Translations under genes and position numbers: made by a program
Notes under the pieces: generated by a model
Seen by the model: only the letters and a program-made list of their open reading frames with translations
Databases searched by the model: none
Told to the model about the DNA's origin: nothing
Part shown: positions 48,759-57,331 of the stretch, in pieces
How the letters are laid out: the number at the start of each line of letters is the position of its first letter
Position numbering within the stretch: the stretch's first letter is position 1
Assembly: GCA_963699535.1 (NCBI GenBank)
Contig: CAVOUJ010000014.1
Location: 1 to 64,000 of the forward strand
Direction: 5' to 3'
Length of the DNA: 64,000 nucleotides
DNA from: VBDM01 sp963699535
GTDB taxonomy: Bacteria; Pseudomonadota; Gammaproteobacteria; Burkholderiales; SG8-39

Positions 48759-49555
48759 CGCAGCGAAATCTCGTGCACCTGCTTCGCGCGCTCGGTGGCG
48801 GCGGCGAGGAGAAAAGCCAAGTCTGTGCCGGTGGAAACGTAGCGCGCGCCCATCCTCACGAACTCGGCGGCAAGCTTGGGGCGGGTCGCGAGGCCACCCA
48901 CGCCGAGGTGCTTGCCGTGCCTGCGGCAGGCGGCGAGGGTGAGCGCGTAGGCCTCGCGCACGCGTTCGTGCTCGTATTGCCCGGGAAGGCCCATGTCGGC
49001 GAGGAGGTCGTTCGTGCCGATGAGCACCATGTCCACGCCCCCCACCGCCGCGATCTCGTCGGCCTTTTCGATCGCTTGGGCGGTCTCGAACTGCACGACG
49101 ACCATCGTCGCCTCGTTCATCGCGGCGTTCGCCTCCGCCGCCGGGAAGGAACGGTAGTGCAGATGGGGCAAAGGGCCGGCCGCCGAGCGCTCCCCCTGCG
49201 GCGGAAATTTCGCCGCAGCGACGACCTCGCGCGCCTCTGCGGCCGATCCGATGTGCGGCGCGATCACTCCGAGCGCGCCGGCGTCGAGCGCTCGCGAAAC
49301 GTGCTCGGGACGCGTGCTCGGGACGCGCACGAAAGGCGCGATGCCGATCTCCAGCGCCGCGATGCAGATCTGGCTGGTCGTTTCGAGCGACAGGCTCGAG
49401 TGCTCGATGTCCACATAGATCGAATCGAACCCAGCGGTCTTCGCAATGCGTGCGATCTCGACCGAGCGCGCAAGACGCACGGTCATCGAGGCGACCACTT
49501 CGCCGCGGGCGAGCTTCTCCTTGACGTTGTTTCGGACGACTTCCCGTGCGGACAT
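48755..49555 (-). CDS. HpcH/HpaI-family aldolase
   Basis: A 266-residue class II aldolase. Motifs: YVDIEHSSLSLE, PFVRVPST (substrate arginine), GALGVIAPHI, QFETAQAIEKADEIAAVGGVDMVLIGTNDL with metal-binding Glu and the G-x-N-D-L stretch, and LGVGGLATRPKLA. Family members cleave 2-keto-3-deoxy acids or 4-hydroxy-2-oxo acids to pyruvate and an aldehyde. First gene of a two-gene operon with the MBL hydrolase; divergent from a Bug receptor that may import its substrate. Confidence 0.9.
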   Translation of the reverse strand: MSAREVVRNNVKEKLARGEVVASMTVRLARSVEIARIAKTAGFDSIYVDIEHSSLSLETTSQICIAALEIGIAPFVRVPSTRPEHVSRALDAGALGVIAPHIGSAAEAREVVAAAKFPPQGERSAAGPLPHLHYRSFPAAEANAAMNEATMVVVQFETAQAIEKADEIAAVGGVDMVLIGTNDLLADMGLPGQYEHERVREAYALTLAACRRHGKHLGVGGLATRPKLAAEFVRMGARYVSTGTDLAFLLAAATERAKQVHEISLR

Positions 49556-49577
49556 GGGTCTCCCCTGAGGGTGCGCT

Positions 49578-49624
49578 ATTGTATGCTGCCCGGGTGCGGT
49601 GCCCCGGTGCGGACGTCGTACAAT
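49578..49624. promoter_or_regulatory. Divergent pair of -10 elements (TACAAT)
   Basis: The 99-base gap between the aldolase and the receptor contains TACAAT on the minus strand (49583-49578) and TACAAT on the plus strand (49619-49624), 41 bases apart centre to centre. Each lies 22-31 bases from its start codon. Back-to-back promoters of this kind suggest joint control of import and breakdown. The -35 regions are not convincing. Confidence 0.4.
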
Positions 49625-49654
49625 GCTTGCCTCAAAGGCCAGGGAGTACGGAAT

Positions 49655-50623
49655 ATGGAAAAAGTTCTTGTCGCTTTCTCGGCCGTGCTCACCCTGGTTT
49701 GCGGCACGGCGCTCTCGCAGCCCTATCCGAACCGTCCGATCCGCATGGTCGTCGGCTTCCCGCCCGGAGGCGGCACCGACGTCGTCGCCCGCATCATCAC
49801 GCCCAAGCTCTCCGAGAACCTGGGGCAGCCGGTCGTCATCGAGAACCGGCCGGGCGCGACCGGCACGGTGGCCGCGGCGGTGGTCGCGAAATCCCCGGCC
49901 GACGGCTACACGATCATGATGGGCCACGTGTCGGTGAATGCGATCGCGCCCAGCCTCTTCCCCAACCTGCAGTACGATGTGATCAAGGACTTCGCTCCGA
50001 TCATACTTGCCGCCTCGGTGCCGCACTTCGTCGTCGTGCACCCATCCGTGCCCGTGAAATCGATCCAGGAGTTCATCGAGTACGCCAAAGCGCGGCCGGG
50101 AAAATTGAGTTTTCCGTCCGCGGGCAACGGCAGCACGCCTCACCTCGCGGGCGAGATCTTCAAGAGCATGGCCGGCGTGAACCTCGTGCACGTTCCGTAC
50201 AAGGGCACCGGGCAGTCGATGGCGGACCTGCTCGCCGGCCAGCACCAGGTCGCCTTCGACACCGCGCCCGCTTCGGCAGGCAACGTGCGCTCGGGGAGGA
50301 TGCGCGTGCTCGGCGTCTCGAGCGCCAAGCGCGTTCCGGAATTCCCCGACGTGCCCACGGTCGCCGAAGCCGGAGTTCCCGGCTACGAGGTGACGACCTG
50401 GTACGGCATGTTTGCGCCGGGCGGAACCCCACCCGCGATCGTCAACCGCCTGCATGCCCAGACATTGAAGGCGATGCAGTCGCCCGAGGTGCGACCGAAG
50501 CTCGCCGATGCCGGCGCCGACGGCACAGTGACGCGGACGCCGGAGGAATTCGCCGCGCTGGTGCGCGCCGACGTCGCGCGCTACGCGAAGATCATCAAGG
50601 AAACCGGCCTCAAGATCGATTAA
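49655..50623 (+). CDS. Bug-family (TctC) receptor
   Basis: A 322-residue receptor with signal peptide MEKVLVAFSAVLTLVCGTALS. Family motifs QPYPNRPIRMVVGFPPGGGTDVVARI, IENRPGATGTVAAAVVAKSPADGYTIM, HVPYKGTGQSMAD and FPDVPTVAEAGVPGYEV are intact. It is divergent from the aldolase-MBL operon and upstream of a TauD/TfdA-type dioxygenase, separated by a strong hairpin. Ligand unknown. Confidence 0.93.
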   Translation: MEKVLVAFSAVLTLVCGTALSQPYPNRPIRMVVGFPPGGGTDVVARIITPKLSENLGQPVVIENRPGATGTVAAAVVAKSPADGYTIMMGHVSVNAIAPSLFPNLQYDVIKDFAPIILAASVPHFVVVHPSVPVKSIQEFIEYAKARPGKLSFPSAGNGSTPHLAGEIFKSMAGVNLVHVPYKGTGQSMADLLAGQHQVAFDTAPASAGNVRSGRMRVLGVSSAKRVPEFPDVPTVAEAGVPGYEVTTWYGMFAPGGTPPAIVNRLHAQTLKAMQSPEVRPKLADAGADGTVTRTPEEFAALVRADVARYAKIIKETGLKID

Positions 50624-50652
50624 ACGCGGACCGCTTCGCGGCCGCTTTAATT

Positions 50653-50694
50653 CCGCCGGTTGGAAGGGACGCGGCAGCGCCCTTCAACCGGCGG
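50653..50694 (+). terminator. Strong intercistronic hairpin
   Basis: CCGCCGGTTGGAAGGG pairs with CCCTTCAACCGGCGG: 15 base pairs with a single bulged G, loop of 11. It lies 30 bases after the receptor stop and 25 bases before the dioxygenase start. There is no T-tract, so partial termination or mRNA stabilisation of the receptor message fits better than full intrinsic termination. Confidence 0.55.
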
Positions 50695-50718
50695 TGAGGC
50701 GGAGATGAGGAAAGTATC

Positions 50719-51588
50719 GTGAAAGTGAACAACACCGGTCATACCCTGGGCGCGACGATCGAGGGCCTGGATCTCGCGAAGCCGCTCTCGCAGGCGGACT
50801 TCGACGCGGTGCTGCGCACCCTCGGCGAGCGCGGCGTCGTATGCTTTCCGCGGCAGCAACTGACATCCCGGCAGCTCGCCGACTTCAGCGAGCGCTTCGG
50901 CAAGCTCGAGATCAACGTCGCCAACGCCTACCAGGAGCCGGGTATCCCAGAGGTGATGACCCTTTCGAACATCGTCGAGAACGGCAAGCCGATCGGGCTC
51001 GCCGACGCAGGGCAGGACTGGCACACCGACATGTCCTACAGCAGCATGATCGCGTTTGCCAACGTGCTCTACGGCATCAAGATCCCGCGGCGCGACGGCA
51101 AGCCGCTCGGCGCGACCGAGTTCTCCAGCATGCACGCCGCGTACGAGGACCTCCCCGCCGAGATGAAGCGCGACCTCGAAGGCATGACGGTTCTGCACGA
51201 CTTCAACAAGTTCTGGGAGATGATGCGCAGGCGCGGCAGTCCGCGCCCGCCGCTCACCGAGGCTCAGCGCAAGGCGAAGCCGCCGGTGTCGCACCCGATC
51301 TTCCTCACGCATCCGATCACCCGGCGCAAGGTGCTGTACGCGAATCCGGGCTATTCGATGCGCATCAACGAGCTGCCGGAAAAGGAAAGCGACGAGACGC
51401 TCGAGTTCCTGTTCGAGCACCAGTTGAAGCCCGAGTACCGCTATTCATTCCACTGGAGCGAAGGCGACGTCCTCATGTGGGAGGACATCGGCACCATCCA
51501 CAACGCGATCGCCGACTACGGTCCTGACGAGCTTCGCCTTATCAAGCGCTGCCAGGTCATGGCGACGATGTTCTACGGGGATCGATGA
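50719..51588 (+). CDS. TauD/TfdA-family dioxygenase
   Basis: A 289-residue Fe(II)/2-oxoglutarate-dependent dioxygenase. Iron ligands H102 and D104 in DWHTDMSY and H261 in GTIHNA; the C-terminal arginine region DELRLIKRCQV is the 2-oxoglutarate anchor. N-terminal LGATIEGLDL is typical of TauD. Family members oxidise taurine, alkyl sulfates, 2,4-D and other acids. GTG start at 50719; no strong ribosome site besides GGCGGAG. Lies between two Bug receptor genes, so its substrate is probably one of their ligands. Confidence 0.9.
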   Translation: MKVNNTGHTLGATIEGLDLAKPLSQADFDAVLRTLGERGVVCFPRQQLTSRQLADFSERFGKLEINVANAYQEPGIPEVMTLSNIVENGKPIGLADAGQDWHTDMSYSSMIAFANVLYGIKIPRRDGKPLGATEFSSMHAAYEDLPAEMKRDLEGMTVLHDFNKFWEMMRRRGSPRPPLTEAQRKAKPPVSHPIFLTHPITRRKVLYANPGYSMRINELPEKESDETLEFLFEHQLKPEYRYSFHWSEGDVLMWEDIGTIHNAIADYGPDELRLIKRCQVMATMFYGDR

Positions 51589-51637
51589 AGCGCGGGCCTT
51601 AGGGTGCGCCGTGCGATGACATGACTGAGGAGGAGAA

Positions 51638-52606
51638 ATGAAAGGGATTCTTGCGGCGCTTGTCGCCCTGCTGTGCGCGCTTGGCGGCAACGCCTGGGCG
51701 CAAACCTACCCGGCGAAGCCGGTGAAGTTCGTCGTCGGCTTCGCGGCGGGCGGCCCGACGGACGTGATCGCGCGGATCGTCGCGGGGGACATGACAGTGT
51801 CGCTCGGCCAGTCCTTCGTCGTCGAGAACCGGCCGGGAGCGAACGCGATCATCGCGACCGAGGCGGTCGCACGTTCAGCGCCGGACGGCTATACGCTGCT
51901 TTTCTCCTCGCTTTCTCTCCTCGTGAATTCCATCCTGATGGAGGGCAAGGTTCAGTACGATCCGTTCAGGCACTTCACGCCCGTGAGCAACGCGGCCGTG
52001 CTGCCCATGGTGGTCGTGACCAGCCCGGATACGCGGATCAACTCGATGCAGGAACTGATCGCCCGTGCCAAGGCAAAGCCCGGCGAGCTGAGCTACGCGA
52101 CCTCCGGCAACGGCGGCTCCACGCACCTGGCGGGCGCGATGCTCGAGAACGCCACCGGAACGAAGATGATCAACGTTCCCTTCAAGGGCAACGGCCCGGC
52201 GCTCGCGGAGGTGATGTCGGGCCGCGTGACCTTCATGTTCTATCCGATCGTGGGCATCGCCGACCAGGTTTCGGCGAAAAAGCTGAAAGTACTTGCGGTC
52301 GGCACGCCCAGACCGCACCCTGATTTCCCGGCCGTGCCCACCTTGGAGCAATCGGGCTTGCCCGGGTTCGAGGAGACCGCGCCCTGGGTCGGCGTGCTCG
52401 CCCCGGCCGGCACGCCCGCGGCGGTCGTCGCGCTCCTCGCAGACGAGATTCGCAAGTCCCTGGCGAAGCCTCAAACGCAGGAGCGGATGAAGGCTCTGGG
52501 CGCCGTCACTGTCGCCGACACTCCGGGCGAATTCGCGGCGTTTCTCAAGAAGGACCACGAACGCTGGGCGCGCGTCATCAAGGCATCGGGAGTGAAGGCT
52601 GAATGA
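51638..52606 (+). CDS. Bug-family (TctC) receptor
   Basis: A 322-residue receptor: signal peptide MKGILAALVALLCALGGNAWA, QTYPAKPVKFVVGFAAGGPTDVIARI, VENRPGANAIIATEAVARSAPDGYTLLF, NVPFKGNGPALAEV and FPAVPTLEQSGLPGFEE. GAGGAGGAGA precedes the ATG. Its TGA overlaps the ATG of an FMN-dependent hydroxy-acid oxidase (ATGA), a direct hint that the ligand may be a 2-hydroxy acid. Confidence 0.93.
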   Translation: MKGILAALVALLCALGGNAWAQTYPAKPVKFVVGFAAGGPTDVIARIVAGDMTVSLGQSFVVENRPGANAIIATEAVARSAPDGYTLLFSSLSLLVNSILMEGKVQYDPFRHFTPVSNAAVLPMVVVTSPDTRINSMQELIARAKAKPGELSYATSGNGGSTHLAGAMLENATGTKMINVPFKGNGPALAEVMSGRVTFMFYPIVGIADQVSAKKLKVLAVGTPRPHPDFPAVPTLEQSGLPGFEETAPWVGVLAPAGTPAAVVALLADEIRKSLAKPQTQERMKALGAVTVADTPGEFAAFLKKDHERWARVIKASGVKAE

Positions 52607-53838
52607 CGACAGCGGGCGAGCTGCGCGGCGCCGCCGGCCACTCCGCGGCTCCGGCGGCATCCTCCTGTCCGGCCTCGCGGCGCTCGGCCGCCCGCATACT
52701 GCGCGCCTGGAACATCGAGGATCTGCGCCGGCTCGCGAAAAAACGCCTGCCGCGAAGCATATTCGATTTCTTCGACGGCGCCGCCGAGGACGAAATCACG
52801 CTGCGCGACAACCGGGCGGCGTTCGAGCGCGTGCGTCTCGCGCCCAAGGCGCTCACGGGCGTCGCGCAGATCGATACTTCGACGACGATCCTCGGCGCGC
52901 GCTCGAAGCTGCCGATCGCGGTCGGCCCGACCGGAGGCGTCGGCTTCGGCTGGCCATACTCCGACGTGGGCATCGCGCGGGCGGCCGCTGCGGCCGGCAT
53001 CCCTTACACGCTCTCGACCATGGCGACCGCCTCGATCGAGCGCATCGCGCGCGAGGCGGGTGGCAGGCTGTGGTTCCAGGCCTACATCTTCCGGCAGCGC
53101 GAGATGACGATGGGGCTGATCGAGCGCGCGCAGAAGACCGGCTACGAAGCGCTGATGGTGACGGTCGACGTGCCGGTCGGAGGCAAGCGCGAGCGCGACT
53201 TCCGCAACGATTTTGCGATCCGCTTCCAGTTCACGCCGAGGAACGTGCTCGATTTCGCGTCGCGCCCGCTGTGGGTGCTTGCGATCCTGCGCCACGGCAT
53301 GCCGGTGCTGGAGAACGTGGTCGGCCTTGCCCCGGAAGCGAAGAGCACCGCCGAGATCGCGTCCTCGGTCGGGCAGTTCTGGGACGCGGACTTCGACTGG
53401 GACGGGCTGAAGGCGATGCGCGATCGCTGGCCGAGGAAGATGCTGGTGAAGGGGGTCCTGCGCGCCGATGATGCCGAGCGGCTGGCCGCGATGGGGATCG
53501 ACGCGATCGTCGTGTCCAATCACGGCGGGCGGCAGCTGGACGGCGCGGTCGCCGCGCTCGACGCGGTGCCGCCCATCGTGCGGGCGGTGAAAGGGAAGAT
53601 GAGCGTGCTCGTGGACGGCGGCGTGCGGCGCGGCGTGGACGCCGTGAAAGCGGTCGCGCTCGGCGCCGAGGCGGTCATGCTCGGCCGGGCGACTCTCTAT
53701 GGAGCTTGCGCGGCGGGCGAGGCGGGTGCAGCGCGCGCTCTCGAGATCCTCCGCGACGAGCTGGTGCGAGCGATGCAGCTCTCGGGGGTGCGGACGGTGG
53801 CCGAGATCGGTCCCGACTTGCTCGGACCTTCGGCGTAA
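52603..53838 (+). CDS. FMN-dependent alpha-hydroxy acid oxidase/dehydrogenase
   Basis: A 411-residue flavoprotein of the lactate/mandelate/glycolate oxidase family. After a 30-residue Ala/Ser-rich extension comes IEDLRRLAKKRLPRSIFDFFDGAAEDEITLRDN, then LPIAVGPTGG (FMN loop), LWFQAYIFR, MVTVDVP, the catalytic SNHGGRQLDGA (305-315, His307 and Arg310), LVDGGVRRGVDAVKA and LGRATLY. It oxidises an L-2-hydroxy acid to the 2-oxo acid. Coupled by ATGA overlap to a Bug receptor. The extended N-terminus is not a signal peptide. Confidence 0.92.
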   Translation: MTTAGELRGAAGHSAAPAASSCPASRRSAARILRAWNIEDLRRLAKKRLPRSIFDFFDGAAEDEITLRDNRAAFERVRLAPKALTGVAQIDTSTTILGARSKLPIAVGPTGGVGFGWPYSDVGIARAAAAAGIPYTLSTMATASIERIAREAGGRLWFQAYIFRQREMTMGLIERAQKTGYEALMVTVDVPVGGKRERDFRNDFAIRFQFTPRNVLDFASRPLWVLAILRHGMPVLENVVGLAPEAKSTAEIASSVGQFWDADFDWDGLKAMRDRWPRKMLVKGVLRADDAERLAAMGIDAIVVSNHGGRQLDGAVAALDAVPPIVRAVKGKMSVLVDGGVRRGVDAVKAVALGAEAVMLGRATLYGACAAGEAGAARALEILRDELVRAMQLSGVRTVAEIGPDLLGPSA

Positions 53839-53854
53839 GCGCGGGGCAGCGGAA

Positions 53855-54586
53855 CTAGACCGGTTTTCGGGCAACGACGATCAGCTCGGTAGTCTCCGGC
53901 GCCTCGCGCTCCAATCCAAGCCTGCGCCGCAAACCGAAATCGCTCAATGACCACCACGGTGTGGTCAGCTGCACATCCTCTTCGCTGAATCGAAAGCCCG
54001 TCGCCCGAACCAGGGCCAGATATTCCTCGGCCGTTCTTTGCACGTGCATCGGGTGGCGGAAAAACCAGCGCACGGCCCAGCTGTAGATAAACGGCTTGCA
54101 GGACTCGCTCAACAGCAAGAAGCCGCCCGGTTTCAGCACGCGGTAGAGTTCCGCCAGCCCCGCCTCTTGCGAGGCAATGTGGTGAATCAGCTGGTGGCAA
54201 AAGATCATGTCCACACTGCCGTCGGGAAGCGGCAGCCTGCTTACCTTGCCCCTCTGCATTTCTATGCCGCACCTGCACTGAGCGGCGGTCTCGGCGGCCT
54301 TGTCGAGAAGCCGTGCGTCGATATCGATGCCGAGGATCCTCTTCGGTTGCAGGTACCGATCGAGCAAGGTGAACGATGCGCCCTGGCCGCAACCGATATC
54401 GAGCAGGGTATCCACACGCTGCGCGCGGGCACGCAGCAGGCGCTGGCAATCCTCCACGGCCACGGCGAGCACGTAGCGATACCAGATCTTCGTGCTCAGG
54501 AACCATTTTCCGATGCGCGTCTCGCGCACCCACTCCAGGTCCCCGGGAGCGAGCGCGAAGGGACGTTGGTCGAGGGAGGAATCCAT
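53855..54586 (-). CDS. SAM-dependent methyltransferase
   Basis: A 243-residue class I methyltransferase: motif I LLDIGCGQGASF (61-72), motif II acid in ILGIDIDA, post-motif VDMIFCHQLIHHI and motif III VLKPGGFLLLSES. An N-terminal helix pair precedes the core. The C-terminal section (WFFRHPMHVQRTAEEYLALV, ELIVVARKPV) resembles generic methyltransferase-11 enzymes. Substrate unknown. It is convergent with the hydroxy-acid oxidase and stands alone. Confidence 0.85.
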   Translation of the reverse strand: MDSSLDQRPFALAPGDLEWVRETRIGKWFLSTKIWYRYVLAVAVEDCQRLLRARAQRVDTLLDIGCGQGASFTLLDRYLQPKRILGIDIDARLLDKAAETAAQCRCGIEMQRGKVSRLPLPDGSVDMIFCHQLIHHIASQEAGLAELYRVLKPGGFLLLSESCKPFIYSWAVRWFFRHPMHVQRTAEEYLALVRATGFRFSEEDVQLTTPWWSLSDFGLRRRLGLEREAPETTELIVVARKPV

Positions 54587-54720
54587 CCTGCTGGCGCCTT
54601 CAACTACAAGTTTGCCTAGGCGAAATCATAAAATAACTTGGTGTAAGATGCCCAGGGAAAAATTCCGGAGTCTGCAGCGCGATCGTGGCGTGCGGTAACC
54701 GCAACCATCGCCTCTCTGCC

Positions 54721-55323
54721 ATGCCCAACACGCACAATCCGCCACAACGTCGCGCCGCGTTGTGGTTGCGCCAACTGTTCCATCGTCTTCTCCGTGGTCT
54801 GGAATTGCTGCCCCTGGCGGCATTTCTCCTGGCTATAGGGCTTTTCGATTCCTATGCGAGCGGACACTGGATCCCGCCTTACGCCATCGGCACGGCGATA
54901 GCGACCGTCGTGACTGTCGCCGCGCTGCGGCGGAGGCAGATTCTCAATCGTATCGCTCTTGGCATCAACGGGTATTTGTTGAGCGGGCTGATCGGACAGA
55001 TCTTGTCCATCCAGTGGCTGACCCAGGCCCTGGGCGAACTGGAAGCGGCCGGCATGCTGATCTGGATCGTCGGCGTGGGTGCAGCGAGCACACTGGCGAG
55101 CCGCGCGGGGTTTGCCGGTGTGGCCAACGACGACCGCGACAAGGTCAATGGCTATTCACTGTGGCTCTTGGCGGCGTCCGTGCTGGCGCTGACTGCGTGC
55201 TATTTCCTGCACGGCAATCGGCTCTTGTCCGACGTTCTGCCCTTTGGGTTCCTGTTCGCGGTCCACGGACTGGTGCGCAAGCGCCAAGCGGCAGGCGACC
55301 AGCGGGAGACTGCTTTACCATAG
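54721..55323 (+). CDS. Polytopic membrane protein
   Basis: About 200 residues with six hydrophobic segments (LLPLAAFLLAIGLFD, AIGTAIATVVTVAAL, GINGYLLSGLIGQIL, GMLIWIVGVGAASTL, SLWLLAASVLALTACYFL, DVLPFGFLFAVHGLV). Start ATG 54721 is preferred to GTG 54685. I cannot name the family. The 134-base AT-richer gap before it contains GCCTAGGC and a TAAGAT that could be a -10. The YgiB-like gene starts 18 bases after its stop. Confidence 0.65.
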   Translation: MPNTHNPPQRRAALWLRQLFHRLLRGLELLPLAAFLLAIGLFDSYASGHWIPPYAIGTAIATVVTVAALRRRQILNRIALGINGYLLSGLIGQILSIQWLTQALGELEAAGMLIWIVGVGAASTLASRAGFAGVANDDRDKVNGYSLWLLAASVLALTACYFLHGNRLLSDVLPFGFLFAVHGLVRKRQAAGDQRETALP

Positions 55324-55341
55324 TCGACCTCTGGAACGCCC

Positions 55342-55710
55342 ATGAGCCCTCCGCCCACCCGCCCGCGCCGGCGCAAATCGAGTTTGCGCGTGAGCATGGT
55401 GCTGCTCGGTGCCGCCGCGCTCTCCGCCTGCGAGGGCGAGCCGCAGTACGTCAACCGGGACATGTACGCGAGCGCCGAGGAATGCCAGCAGGATTGGGGC
55501 CGTCCCGAATCCTGCGAGCCGGCGTATCGGCCGGGACCCGGCGCTTCGCGCGTCTGGTACGGGCCCCGGTACCAATCGGGATCGAGCGCGCCTCGGAGTC
55601 CGCGGTCGATCGGCACGACCTCCACCCGGAGTTCGTCGGCATCCAGCTCCAGCTCGACCAGCCGCGGCGGGTTCGGATCGCGGTCGTCCTTTCACTCAAG
55701 CGGCGGGTGA
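55342..55710 (+). CDS. YgiB-like (DUF1190) lipoprotein
   Basis: A 122-residue exported protein: Arg-rich start, hydrophobic segment SMVLLGAAALSAC with lipobox cysteine at about residue 30, then YVNRDMYASAEECQQDWGRPESCEPA, matching the conserved head of the DUF1190/YgiB family with its paired cysteines. The C-terminal half is a low-complexity Ser/Arg/Gly tail (SSASSSSSTSRGG), as in YgiB. It precedes a glutathionylspermidine-synthase-like gene and DUF350, the ygiB-ygiC arrangement known in many proteobacteria. Role unknown. Confidence 0.75.
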   Translation: MSPPPTRPRRRKSSLRVSMVLLGAAALSACEGEPQYVNRDMYASAEECQQDWGRPESCEPAYRPGPGASRVWYGPRYQSGSSAPRSPRSIGTTSTRSSSASSSSSTSRGGFGSRSSFHSSGG

Positions 55711-55725
55711 CAGGATGGCGCTCGC

Positions 55726-56883
55726 ATGAGGCGCAGCACCGTGCCGCCCAGGGCGGACTGGCAGCGCCGCTGCGAGGAGATGGGATTTTCGTTTCATTCC
55801 GTCGGCGGCCGCTACTGGGAAGAAACGGCCTGCTACGTGTTCTCTGCCGATGAGATCGATATTCTGGAGGCGGCCACCGGGGAATTGCACCGCATCTGCC
55901 TCGAGGCCTGCGACCGTATCGTGAGGGGCGAGCGCTATCGCGAGCTCGCGGTTCCGGATGCCTTCTCCCGGTTGGTCGCCGAATCGTGGAAGCGGCGGGA
56001 TTCTTCCATCTTCGGCCGGTTCGATCTGGCATGGGACGGGAACGGGCCGCCCAAGCTGCTCGAATACAACGCCGACACGCCCACTGCGCTCATCGAAGCG
56101 AGCGTCGCGCAGTGGTTCTGGCTGGAGGACCGCAAGCGTCCGGGATCGGACCGGGCCGGGGCGATCGGCGAGGGTGCCGACCAGTTCAATTCGCTGCACG
56201 AAAAGCTCATCGAGCGCTGGAAGGATCTCGACCTCGGCGCCGACGTCGTCTACTTTTCCTGCGTCCCCGACCACGAGGAGGACTACGGCAACACCCACTA
56301 CCTCCGGGATACCGCCGCCCAAGCCAGCGTCGATACGCGATTCATTTTCATCGAGGACATCGGCTGGAACGAGGAGGCGGGCGCTTTCGTGGACCTCGAA
56401 GGGAACCGAATCGAAGCCCTCTTCAAGCTCTACCCGTGGGAATGGCTCGTGAGGGAGAGATTCGGCCCGCACATCCTGGAGAAGACCTGCGCCTGGGTCG
56501 AGCCGCCCTGGAAGATGATGCTTTCCAACAAAGCCGTGCTCGCGATCCTCTGGGAGCTGTTCCCGGATCATCCGAACCTGTTGCCGTGCCATTTCGAAGC
56601 AGGTCCCCTCGCGGGGGCCGACTACGTCAAGAAGCCCATCCTCGCGCGCGAAGGCAGCAACATCAGCCTCCGGCGCAGTGGCGGCGCGCTGATGACGGGC
56701 GGCACCTACGGCGAAGAGGGGTATGTTTTCCAGCAATACGCGCCGCTCGCGCATTTCGAGGGAAACCATGCCGTCATCGGCGCATGGATCGTCGGGGACG
56801 AGCCGGCGGGGATCGGAATCCGCGAAGACGATTCGCCGATCACGAAGAATACCAGCCGGTTCGTTCCGCACTATTTCGAGTAG
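55726..56883 (+). CDS. Glutathionylspermidine synthase-like ATP-grasp protein (YgiC)
   Basis: A 385-residue ATP-grasp ligase of the glutathionylspermidine synthase family, C-terminal-domain type. Visible motifs: LLEYNADTPTALIEAS, the substrate loop; LFKLYPWEWLVRE; YVKKPILAREGSNISL, the ATP-binding lysine segment; EGYVFQQYAPL and VIGAWIVGDEPAGIGIREDDSPITKNTSRF. It lacks the amidase domain of GspSA. Relatives named YgiC/YjfC ligate an unknown peptide-like substrate and are usually next to YgiB and DUF350, as here. Confidence 0.9.
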   Translation: MRRSTVPPRADWQRRCEEMGFSFHSVGGRYWEETACYVFSADEIDILEAATGELHRICLEACDRIVRGERYRELAVPDAFSRLVAESWKRRDSSIFGRFDLAWDGNGPPKLLEYNADTPTALIEASVAQWFWLEDRKRPGSDRAGAIGEGADQFNSLHEKLIERWKDLDLGADVVYFSCVPDHEEDYGNTHYLRDTAAQASVDTRFIFIEDIGWNEEAGAFVDLEGNRIEALFKLYPWEWLVRERFGPHILEKTCAWVEPPWKMMLSNKAVLAILWELFPDHPNLLPCHFEAGPLAGADYVKKPILAREGSNISLRRSGGALMTGGTYGEEGYVFQQYAPLAHFEGNHAVIGAWIVGDEPAGIGIREDDSPITKNTSRFVPHYFE

Positions 56884-56913
56884 GCCGTTCCACGCGCCGC
56901 AAAGGAGAAAGCC

Positions 56914-57324
56914 ATGAGTGAGTTCGTCGCATCGATCAGCGGGCTGGACGATTTTGTCGTCTACTTCGTGACCGCCCTCGGCCTCGTGGTCGTGTTCCTG
57001 AGGATATATACCTGGGTCACTCCATACCGCGAGGTCGGACTCATCCGGCAGGGCAATGTCGCTGCTGCTTTGTCCTTCTCCGGGGCGCTCCTCGGCTTCG
57101 TCATCCCGCTCGCGAGCGCGATCAGCCACAGCGTCGCGTGGTGGGATATGGTGTTCTGGGGCGGGGTGGCCCTCGTCGTTCAACTGCTGTCGTATTTCGC
57201 GGTCCGCGTGATCTTCCCGAATCTGCCGCAGGAGATTTCGCAAGGGAAGGTCGCGCAAGGCCTGGTTCTCGGCGCCATTTCGATCGCGATCGGGATTCTG
57301 AACGCGGCGTCGATGACGTATTGA
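56914..57324 (+). CDS. DUF350 membrane protein (YjfL-like)
   Basis: A 136-residue membrane protein with four helices, two DUF350 units: FVVYFVTALGLVVVFLRIYTWVT and ALSFSGALLGFVIPLASAIS, then DMVFWGGVALVVQLLSYFAVR and GLVLGAISIAIGILNAASM. Found with YgiB and YgiC-type genes in a conserved but functionally unexplained set. AAAGGAGAAA precedes the ATG. Confidence 0.85.
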   Translation: MSEFVASISGLDDFVVYFVTALGLVVVFLRIYTWVTPYREVGLIRQGNVAAALSFSGALLGFVIPLASAISHSVAWWDMVFWGGVALVVQLLSYFAVRVIFPNLPQEISQGKVAQGLVLGAISIAIGILNAASMTY

Positions 57325-57331
57325 GCGCCGC

